Of a stretch of 64,000 nt of DNA, positions 24,017-33,769 are shown in pieces; position 1 is the first letter of the stretch; each line of letters begins with the position of its first letter. The notes beneath the pieces were generated by a model, which worked only from the letters and a program-made list of their open reading frames with translations, did not search any database and was not told the origin of the DNA. This DNA comes from Monarcha castaneiventris obscurior. Lineage: Eukaryota > Chordata > Aves > Passeriformes > Monarchidae. The DNA lies in assembly GCA_026261815.1 (NCBI GenBank), contig JAMPIT010000476.1, forward strand, positions 4,429,501-4,493,500, given 5' to 3'. The position numbers and the translations under genes were made by a program.

Positions 24017-25875
24017 GCTGGTTCAGTCATGGAAGAGGGAAAGCCGGTAGCCTGGCAGGTGGATGTGTGCAGGACACTGTTCATGGGGGATGTGCATTAG
24101 AATCCACACAGGACCATCACTTTTACAGGAGTGTCCTGAAGTTGTTAGGTGACACCTGGCTACTGCATCTCTTAGTGGAGCCTAACAATAGGTGTAAAGG
24201 CTTGTTGACTGCAGGCTTTTCCTCTGAGGCAGTTTGCACTAGGATACTGCAGAGTTTGGCCTCCCAAGGTTCTTCCCCCTCCCGGGGCACTCTGGGAACA
24301 GTCAATCAGTGCTGTTTAGCATAATCACATTGTACGTCCTCCTGTTGAGTAGCTCTAGTGGGAACTGGACTCTAATGAACATTCCTTGTGTTGGTAATGT
24401 TTGCTTTTTTAGAATCTGGGTCTGCAGTTATTTTTCTTTCTTTCTTTCTCAAGACTCCCCTGTTTGAAGGCAAGTATTTCACTGTACATAAACCAGCTTT
24501 CACCTCTGTCAAAATACCTGTTGAATGTTCTGTATCTGACATCCCGGCTTGTTACACTTTAAATTGGTTTAGGAAGAAATGGTTGTTAAACTATGCCTTA
24601 AAATACATTCTGTCCAGTACTAGGAGGGACAGTGGAAGGTTTCTGTATTTAAGTGGTTCCTGCAAAATTAAACTCCAGGTTTCTAAATGTCCACTTTCCC
24701 TCTCCTGACAGTTGTGTGTGACAGTATGTTTCCACGTGAACAGGGTGTGTAATTCAATGCTGTTGGAACGGGCACAGTGCAAACTATGTCAGCACTCTAT
24801 TTTTCCCTTCTAGATGCAGATTCACTACATTATTTCCTTTCTTTTTATAACTGTGCTTTCCTTCCAAAATGTGTCAAAACTGCCAGCATTTCATCTCTGG
24901 GATCCTTGTTTTCTTTCTTTCCCTCACCCAAAACAACCAAAAAACCAAAACTCTGAATGTTGTTGAGAAGAAAAGGCAGTGTTTCTTTAAAGAACACTTT
25001 AACTTTACATGAAGGATTAGGATAACTTTAAAACCGTGGAATCCTTTAGAAACACCATCTTTTTTTCCTGTGCTCACCTTCTCCCTACCTCACTTGGGAA
25101 GTTGAAACTGTAGGTGAAGAAAAACTCATTATGGGGCAATAGTATAGAGCTTCTTCTTTCTTATGGGCCAATCTATATATCACCAGTGTAATGTGATTTT
25201 TTTAAATTTTTTTTTTGGTCCACCTGTGCTAAGAATAACATTTTAGCAGTCAGATTTTGGTTTTATTAAAAAAAAAAAGATATAAAAGAAACCCCACAGC
25301 TCAGGCACTCTGCTGCACTCAAGTGCCTGCCACTTGGTAGAGGAAGAAGGTAGTGTCACAGAAGGAAGTTTCAGGACTTCCCAGCACCTTTGACAAGCAC
25401 ATAACCTTGTGTAGTTCTGGATGTATAAACTGTGACCTGGAAGTGTTTCCTGCCATGGGTGGGAAACAGCTGTTGTCCTGTCTGGGAATGCTCCCCAACT
25501 TGGCACCTTGTTGGACTGGCAGAGAAGCAGTCAGCACTTGTCCACTGATAAACCCAGTAAATCTGAGCTGCCATGTAGTCTAAAGTAATCCGGTTTCTGC
25601 ATGATGCCTCCAAGTGTTACTTTGTAGATTGCTTTATTATAATTATTATCATTATTTTAAGTCCTTTTAAGTGGTGTCCCTACCAGGTGAATGTGCCAGT
25701 GATGTAGGTCTGTGTAATGTAGGTGCTGGAAGGTCTCACCGTTCAGACACCGACCGTCCGTGGATTGTTGTGATTGAGAGGGGTGATGTTTCTGCAGCAC
25801 AGGGCAGCTCGGGGAGCAGCTGCCTCCTGCAGCCCCAGTGTCAGCAGTGAAATAAATGCTTCTGAAAAATCCCCT
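24017..25875 (+). other. Probable SEC22B 3' UTR
   Basis: The region after the SEC22B stop has no coding potential. It is AT-rich with T- and A-runs (for example 25,196-25,218 and 25,265-25,280), and runs to a canonical poly(A) signal at 25,851. Its extent is inferred from that signal. Earlier non-canonical sites are possible, such as the ATTAAA near 25,265. Confidence 0.6.
25851..25875 (+). terminator. Candidate SEC22B polyadenylation signal
   Basis: Canonical AATAAA at 25,851-25,856 is followed within about 40 bases by a G/T-rich stretch (GTGGAGTGTCCTGTGTCTC), the usual downstream element. It is a plausible end for SEC22B transcripts. Confidence 0.55.
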
Positions 25876-26489
25876 CTGCAGCGTGGAGTGTCCTGTGTCT
25901 CTTTCCTGTGACCTTGGGGGATGCTTTCCTTCCTTCCAGGGACACAAGGGTGTAAAGACCTCATAGATGGAGCCACCTGGGATAAGGGCTCCTTTTTGGA
26001 GGCAGAACTAGTTGAAAGACATGAGCTTGACTATTTTCTGGTGGAGAAGTGGTTATAGCAGGGGTCTCTCCCTGCCTGCACATCTCTGCCTGTTGGCAGG
26101 CAGCCTTCTCAGTGTGGGTGGAATTTTATGGGGACAGTTTTGTGTAAATGCTGTTCATAGGGGGCACACGAGAAGCAGCACAAACTGGGAGTGGGGTGTG
26201 TATCCCCCTTGGGCTGCGCCAGTGTGAACAGGGCACGGAGCTGCAAGTGCCGCTTGCCTAGAGGGAAGACGAGGGGTCTTTCTCTCCCGCAGGCCAGCGT
26301 GGGGCTCCAGGGAACACCGTACAAGCAATTCCCCCGCTGCGTTCAAAACACGGAGCCCCCTTTCGTCCCTCCAAGAGGGGAGAGGTACTGCTGCTGCTCC
26401 GTGCGAGGGAGGCGTGGGCAGGGTTTTGCCTTGCAGGGATCTCTCTGCGCCTCATGAGCAGCCAGGTGTGAGCTCAGCTCCTGTGCGGC

Positions 26490-26930
26490 TGCTTGGGCAG
26501 AGGGGAGGAGAAGCCATCGCCCATTTCTCCGTGTGTGTCATGACGGCTGCTCGTGGCTGGGCGAGTGCCGTGGCTCAGGGCTCCCTGCCGCAGCCGTGCT
26601 GGGGCCGTGGCCGGGTCCCTGCGCTCGGGGGTCGCGGTGCGGGCAGCGGCCGGAGCCGGCGCCGGGGCTCTGCCTGCAGATGGCAGTGCCTGCGCGGGGC
26701 TGCGGCACGGTGCGCGGCTGGGGACAGAAAGGGGGCTCCTCCTCAGGGCACCCCCGGCTCCTCGCCATGCCCTGGCCTCCCCAGAGAGCCGCCGCCTCCC
26801 CGTGAAGCCGGGGGTGTGCCCGCAAGGGCTCCCGGACTGTGCCGCACCAGGCAGCGCTGCCTGGCCTCATCCCGTCGTGCAGCCGGGCTGCTGCGGCTGA
26901 GACGGATGGAGACGCTTCCCGCCGGGCTTT
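26490..26930. promoter_or_regulatory. Orphan CpG-rich patch, possible unannotated promoter
   Basis: There is a local concentration of CpGs (for example GGGTCGCGGTGCGGGCAGCG and GGAGCCGGCGCCGG near 26,630-26,670). It is about 7 kb upstream of NOTCH2 and 0.6 kb past the SEC22B poly(A) signal. No recognisable protein starts here. It may be a promoter of a non-coding RNA, an alternative NOTCH2 5' exon, an enhancer-type CpG island or simply GC-rich DNA. The boundaries were estimated by eye. Confidence 0.4.
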
Positions 26931-29900
26931 TGCCTGTCACCTCCTACCCAGCATCCTTTCCATTTTCACTTCTATTTCTGAGCTGCCCCTCTGCTTCCAG
27001 AGGCTCTGGAACAGCCTTTGCCTGCTGAGTTCGTCGCTGGGCTTCTCCCCAGTTCCTGCACCTGCCCCCCTCAGTCTGACAGAGGCAAGAGGTTCTGTCC
27101 CATGTCAGACACATGTGGAGCAGAGGGCAAGTGGGACCTGGGAGCAGTGCAAACTTCTGGCACCTCTGTAGCACCTGAGCCCCTGCTCGTGGCGGGTTTA
27201 GAGAGCAGAGCAGAGCTGAGCTCTCCCTTCTCCCACAGTGTACCCATTGTCACCGGGAAACTTTCGGCACGGGATACAGAGAGATTGCAAAAGAAAAGAT
27301 GATGGTGCAGAGTGTCCTAGGAGCTGCTCTGGTTATCATGTGAGCATAGAGGTGGAAAGCTGTCAGTTTTGGCTGTGCTTGCTGCTGACACCGCTCAGCT
27401 CATGTCTGGGCACCTCTGGGTGTTTTTATGTCACGGGGCCAGAGGTGCTGTTGGGGACAGTGCCTGCTGGAGGGAGCAGGGGCTGTGTACCAGGGACATG
27501 GCTGTGTACCCCGCTGCCCACGGGGTGGTTTACACTGCTGAGCACGCTGGCATTGGGTGACGGGGGTTTTCTCCCTGAGTCAAGCAGCAAGAGCAGACAG
27601 GCAGAGCTGGTTCCCAGATGCTGCCAAACCTGCCATGGGTGTGGCACGGCACTGTGGAGAGGAAGAGTGCAGCAAGATGGCAAAAGCTGGCAGGGTGCTC
27701 CAGCCACCATGTCAAATATAAACCAAGTCTCACTTGGCACAGGCTGTGGCCACTCTCTGCACTGTCGTCACCACTCTGGGAGCAGCAGGGTTTTGGTTTC
27801 TGTGTTGACTTGGGCACCAGTTCGAAGCAGCTCCTCGCACTTGCAAACACCTCTTTTGAGTAGGTTTTGATAAAAATCCAGTTTCAGCATCTTTCCCTGT
27901 GGGACCCCGGGGCAGTTTGGCCACAGATGGTTTCTGGAAGCTGTTTTGCCACGGGTGAATGTCCCAGTGGTACAGAGGGTTGTGCCTGCGGCACCTGCCC
28001 AGGGCACCCAACACCAGAGAAGCACTTGGACAGCACTGGCCAGGACTGCAGGGCTTGAAGTTCAGCCTTTGAACACCCTAGTCCTAGTTCTCCTTCCCTA
28101 GGTGGCCAGTGTGAGGCCACAGCAGCTCTGGAGGGCTCTGAATCTCACCAGGACAGGGAGGGATGTACCACAGAGCCAGGCTGAGGGGCTCGGGAGGTAC
28201 CCTCTTGCCCCTCACGCTTTGCTCTGCTGCGTTACCTCAATGTGACCTTTTGGAAAGGAGGACGTCGATTTTCTGCCACCCGAAAATGAAGGCTTTTCTG
28301 AGGGCGGGGTGCTGGCTTGGCAGCTGGCCAAGGACAGCTGACTGTAGGACCAACCCTCCTCCACTGGCCTGAGTCAGCGCCACATCCTGCCCCAGAGCAC
28401 CCCTGAACTGTGCCATCTCCCCTGTCCCCGCTGATGCAGCTGGGCTGGTCCTGAGCACTTGGCAAGCCCCAGGGCAGGACTTGGGTCTCCTGCCTAGCCC
28501 CTGACCCCCTCCCCACTCTGTCCCTGTTGGTCACCCCAGACCTGAGCTCTTTTGGGGTCGCTGAGGATCCTGCACTCGGGAGAAGTGGGGTTTTGACTTC
28601 TCCACTGCAGATACCCTGCCTGCACTTCCTGGACAGTCTCTGACCCGTCTGCTCAGATGCATTCCTGGCTCTGCTTTCCCTGGAGCAGTCATGCCACCTG
28701 CCCTCCCCAGCCTGTCCCCCTTCTTCCCCGTCTTGTGCAGCATTCAGGTCCCCTGCAGGGCTCCCCAGGGTTTGCCCACAGCACTGAGCCTCGCAGAGCA
28801 TCACATGGCTGCTCCCAGCTGGCTGCATTTACGTCTGAGCTCACAAACCCACCGCCGGGGATAAAGCAGAAGCTGGGGAATCCCTGCTCCCCGTGCCCAC
28901 CCCAGCGGGGCTGTTGGACCCTGCCACGAGGTTTTCTCAGAGCTCACGGCTGCATGGGGCAACCCAGTGTGATTTTGAATCATGGCTCAGAAAAATCCTT
29001 GTGGCTGAGCCCCAGCGCTCTGCAGAGAGATGATAAACCTGTTTCCTCTGTCATTGCTTTTTTTGTCTTTTCCTCCCCTCTGCACCCCCAAGCCCTGCGG
29101 GTGCTCTCCGGCCACCCCAGCACACCCTGCTTCCCTGGCACGCTGCCCATGTTCACTGCAAATGGGATTCCCCAGCCCCACTGTGGCACAGGATGCAGAA
29201 CAAAAGTGCACCCTCCCTGTCGGCCGCAACTGGGCCTCCCTCAAATTGGCAGCAGAGACAGGATTTGCACAGAAGAGCAGAAAAAAACGTGCTTGCTTGA
29301 GCCACAGTGACCCCAAATCCTACACACTTGTATCTGCATGGGTTCCTGTGGTGCCCGAGCCTGGGGACGCTGAGGTGTGTGTGGCTCCTCAGGACCTTTT
29401 CTAGAGTTTCATGTTCCCCCACTTCATAGCCATGAGCCCCTTGCAGCTGTGATGGCATCTTGCCCCTAGCATCCACCTTGGGAGAGGAGGGAACTCTTGA
29501 GGCGAGAAGGGAATGGGGGGCCTCTGGCACAGCTTGGCTACAGAGCAGCACAAGGCTCCTGCCCAGTGACTGGAGGGACATAACAGCATGTCTGTGGACT
29601 AAGGCCGGGCTCTGCGTCCCACAGGAATAGAAGAAAGCCCCTATCCTGCTTTCCTGTGACCCTACATGCATGGGGACCACAGCTGATGTGGGCTGTGCCA
29701 CATCATGCCACCAGAAAGGGTGGCTTGCATGGGCTGTGCATGCGCCAGGAGAGGAGCAGGATTTGCCAGCCGCAAATCACTGCTGTAGCTACCTAGAAGC
29801 TGCTGATCAAGAGGGAGAGTTACAGATTCCCTTTTATTCAGCCAGTCCTGGATACAGACCCAAAAAATGGAACCCAATGATTGTGGTGAGCAGCTGTCCC

Positions 29901-32728
29901 TTCCTTGAGCTACGGCCATAGCATTGTGCCAGCCGTCATTACAGAACTGGCTGTGACCTGGAGGGTAACCACAAATCAGTGTATTTTTGTTCCATTGCAT
30001 GCCCAGAGCCAGGGGCATTTCGGGAGTTTAATGGCCACTCTGTCCGTCAGACCAAGTTTGGTAAAAGCTACGCAACTCCATCTGCAATTTAAATACTCCA
30101 GGGGCTGCTGAGAGCAGGCAGCTGCGGGTAAGGCAGAGGGTACAAATTCCCCTGGCGATTAAGCAGCAGAGGCGGAGCAGGGAGCCCAGTGCATTCCTGC
30201 AGGGCTTGATGTAGGAATGCCTTTGCACTTCTCTGTTTCTTTTTAAGACGAGGTTGGCTGGCAGGTAAGGTAATCATGGCATAAGCCAAGTCATGTGGAT
30301 GTTAAGAGTTTGCAGATGAGCCACAGGACAAGCTATTTGTGACACATGCACAAGGCTGCCAGCCCTGAGGATTTTGTTGGAAGCTTCTCTCCCTCCTGCT
30401 TTTCTTAAACCTCTTGGCTGCTGACATCTTGAAATACCCTCAGCTCCCATTTTAATGGGAGTCCAGCTTTTCTGTTCGCAAAAGAGAAAACTGGGATATA
30501 TGACTCAAGCATGTTTGTCCTAAGGACCCCAGATCAGGGGCAGGTAAAGAGGCAATGCTTGTCTGGGATAACATGTAAAACACTGGGATGTAAGACAGGC
30601 ATTGGGGTGTGGGCTGAACTGAGGTCTGAATGCCTGAGCCACTATCAATGTCACTGAAAAGTTACTGCAAGAAAACACAATTTATTCTGAGCAAGACAAT
30701 ACAAAGCTGTTGAAATTAGCAGTTCCTCCAAGGTGAAGGACAGAGTACTGCCATGATCCACACTGACCAGCTACAGACACACAAAAAGCACCTCAGGCTG
30801 TTCAAATGCATTTTGCCTTCTGCGAGGAGAGCAGGGGAGAGCACTACAGAGCCCCCAGCATGTCTGCCTGGCAGAATTCCCTGGCTGCAGAGAGGTGAGG
30901 CATTTGGGATGTGAGGAGATGCTGCCCCTGTGGGCTCTCCCTCTGAGAAAAGTGCGTGGATGCTCTGTGGAGCAGGAACTAAAATCACAGCAGGGTGAGA
31001 CTCCAAGTGGAGCCACAGAGAGGGCCTGATCTCCCCCAGTCTTTGTCAGACGAAGTGCCAGGATTTCCCTGATTGCTGGGGCCGTTTAACTCTGCCATGG
31101 ATATGGAGCCTGTTCAGCTGTCCTAATCCCTCAGCTGGCATCGATTCCAGTGCCTCCAGCACACCCAGCCCTGTGCCAGGCACCCTGCCCACCTTCCCTC
31201 GCCACCCTGGGCAGCTGGGACTTGGCCCCCACACCTGGGTGAGACACTCTGTTGGCAAAGAGGGGCAAGGCATGGTCAGAAACCAGATGGAAACTGCAGG
31301 AAACCTTGCCAGAGCTCTGCAGGTCCAGTGTTGGCTGCTGGTCTTCTCTGGGCGGGAAACTGGGGATGAGGTGGTGTGTAGTAGGGGCTGCATGAAGATG
31401 AAGAAATGCTGAAACACATTTTCAACTCTTCTGTATAGGATTTATTGCTTAATGACAGGATCATGAGGATGATGGGGAGCTGATTGAAGAACTTTGGCAT
31501 GGGAACACAGTGGGGCCCATGTCCCTGTCCCCTTTCTGCTCTGCTTTGTGCATTCCCTCCTGGCACAGGCAACTCAGCTTGCCAGGGCAGCCAAGAGCAG
31601 CTTGGCCCTCACCTTCCTAGCAGCAAAATCCACTCTGTCCATCGGGATTCAGTCACTCCCAAGATCTATCATGTAGAGGACCCACTGATGGCTACTCTCA
31701 CCACTTTTATCTCCCCAACAGAGCTGCCATGGGATGTTCTCTCCCGTGAGCAGCTGAGTCCATGTGCACCCATGAGGGCAAGGTCAGAGCAGAGAGAGAA
31801 AAGTAATCAGCAGGTTCCCCAGAGGTGCAGGAGGGAAGCAACACCTTCCCTCTTCCTGGCTGGGTTCTTCCAGTGAGCCTCAGCTGCCAGCTGGAGCTGC
31901 TTGCTTCCAAGAGCTGTGCCAGGGAGGCCGTGGATCCTGGCCCTGTGCTGGGGCTCAGAGCCTTGTGCTCAGGCCAAATGAAACAAAGTGGAGGATGAGC
32001 CACTTCAAGGTCAGGGGTGATAAGTAATGCTCAGCACTGAGGGGAGCTGGAAAAGGCAGTTCTTGGTGAAACATCAGAATTCCTCCTGAATTTGCACTCA
32101 TGAGAGCATCCCCAAGCCCTTTTTGTTGTCAGATTCCCTGCCTGTCCCTCCTCAAACTCCCAGCTTGGCTTTGTCATCATTTTAACTTGAGTGCTGGTCA
32201 GTGCCATTTTACATGTGGGAAGTTTTGGGGCATACTGGGGGTCTGGCCTCCACCTCAGCAGGTGAGGAGCTGCAGGGAGGGCAGTGTGCCAGGAGCAATC
32301 CCATGGAATGGTCATCATGGCTGTGAAGCACAACTGTCTGCCCACAAGCAGCTGTTGGAGCGGCGATGGGAAGCTCTGGCAGCTGTGCGGGATGGTGGGG
32401 GAGTTGTCAAAGGGTTGCACTGGAATACCTGGAAAAATCATAATGGGGTTAGGGCACTGCCTGTCCAGCCCCACGCTTGGGAGGAACTCTGGGATCTGGA
32501 GAATTACGGGGGAAAACAGTGAGGTTTATTCATTGCCCCCTCTCTCCCCCAGACCCGGTACAATCCTGCCTTCACGGCCAGGCTGCCGTGTCAGCACTGC
32601 ACACAAAGGGCTCTCAGTCCTCGGGAGTCTGAGCCAGGGCAGAAGGATTTTTAACGCTTTAAATGATAGCTGAGGACTGGGAGCGATCTTGAGGCTGAAT
32701 CCAGCTGCTGTCCTCCTGAGACCTCTTC

Positions 32729-32737
32729 CGTGGGAAC
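32729..32737 (+). promoter_or_regulatory. Consensus RBPJ (CSL) site upstream of NOTCH2
   Basis: CGTGGGAAC fully matches the YGTGRGAAM consensus bound by RBPJ, the nuclear effector of Notch signalling. It lies about 960 bp upstream of the NOTCH2 ATG. Chance matches of this degenerate motif are expected a few times in 64 kb. Confidence 0.3.
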
Positions 32738-33039
32738 TCAGGTCTCCTCCTGGGCATTTGCAGCAGGAGCAGCTGTGGGGGTGAGCCATGGGGCAGTGAG
32801 CTCACCCGTCTGCTCCAGAAGCTTCCCTGCTCACTGGGGTGAGCCTTGGTGGCCGACGCTGGTTTTGGATTTCCCATCCCGATCTGGAGAACACTCCAGA
32901 TCCCTGCCCAGCAGCTGCCTGCACCCCGCATCTGAGCGAAGGGCAGCGCAGCATGTCAGGTGGACAGCCCCACTGTCCTCCCCTGTGGGTACCTGCCACT
33001 GTCGCCACCACCCCGCAGGGGCATGGCGTGTCCTGCTGC

Positions 33040-33540
33040 CCTTACCCTCCATTCCCCCATCTGCTCCTATCCCCACTGCCTCCCATCATCCCTCCTCCCC
33101 ACGGTCCAGCCCCCTGTGCCCCCATCCCAACTGCTCCCTATCGTGCCCCATCCCTGCACTTCATCCCCTTTGCCCTCCATCATTCCCCATGCCCACGGTT
33201 TAGCCCCCCGGGCCCCCATCCTCACTGCCTCCCCTCTACTCCCCATCCCCAGTGCCCCCCACGGGACCCCATCCCCACGGCCCAGCCCCGCTCCCCCATC
33301 GCCCCCATCCCCACGGCCCAGCCCCGCTCCTCTATTGCCCCCATCCCCACGGCCCAGCCCCGCTCCTCTATTGCCCCCATTGCCCCCATCCCCACGGCCC
33401 AGCCCCGCTCCTCTATTGCCCCCATCGCCCCCATCCCCACGGCCCAGCCCCGCTCCTCTATTGCCCCCATCGCCCCCATCCCCACGGCCCAGCCCCGCTC
33501 CCCCCGTCCCCGCCCCGTCCCCGCCCCTCAGTCACGGCGG
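33040..33540 (+). repeat. C-rich, strand-asymmetric low-complexity tract
   Basis: About 500 bp are dominated by CCCCAT, CCCC and CTCC words with few G residues, directly upstream of the NOTCH2 CpG island. The minus strand therefore has many G-runs and could form quadruplexes. The best-ordered part is the minisatellite at 33,271-33,505. Confidence 0.8.
33271..33505 (+). repeat. Minisatellite, six units of 36 or 45 bp
   Basis: Units start with ATCCCCACGGCCCAGCCCCG at 33,271, 33,307, 33,343, 33,388, 33,433 and 33,478. The spacings are 36, 36, 45, 45 and 45. The longer units differ by one extra 9-bp block (CCCCCATCG or CCCCCATTG), so the array has a nested 9-bp period. Because both spacings are multiples of three, it produces long spurious proline/histidine-rich open frames. 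It ends about 180 bp before the NOTCH2 ATG. Confidence 0.93.
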
Positions 33541-33687
33541 GGCGGGCGCCCCCTGGCGGCGGCGCGGGCGGGGCGGGGCGCGGCGCGGCGGAGGAAGCGG
33601 GGGCGGCGCGCGCGGCCGTGTCCATCCGCGCGGGGCGGGCGCCCAGATCCCTCCGCCGAGCCCGTGGCGGCGGGAGCGGCCGTGGCC

Positions 33688-33769
33688 ATGGCCCGCGGAG
33701 CGGGGCCCGCGCTCGCCGCGCTCCTCGCCCTGGTGCTGGCCGTGCTCCGCCGCGCCGAGCCCGCCGCCG
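33688..33769 (+). CDS. NOTCH2: NOTCH2 exon 1 (coding part, signal peptide)
   Basis: The ATG in GTGGCCATGG opens [20 protein letters not shown] followed by RRAEPAA. It is a signal peptide with a Leu/Ala/Val core and an unusual RR pair near the expected cleavage region. The donor is GTGAGTGCC, phase 1. The sequence is diverged from mammals, as signal peptides usually are; the assignment rests on phase and position relative to exon 2. Confidence 0.88.

Larger units (their letters stand above)
25876..33039. other. Intergenic region between SEC22B and NOTCH2
   Basis: About 7 kb of moderately GC-rich DNA. Long open frames occur on both strands but overlap one another, lack domain signatures and have no splice-supported continuation I can recognise. 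I see no ADAM30, REG4 or HMGCS2 exons, no tRNA and no clear transposon. A CpG-rich patch near 26.5-26.9 kb is listed separately. Confidence 0.6.

Noticed and set aside
27238..29310. Two plus-strand open frames of 210 and 217 codons in the SEC22B-NOTCH2 interval
   Set aside because: No recognisable domain, no consistent codon bias and no splice partners. Equally long frames occur on the opposite strand.
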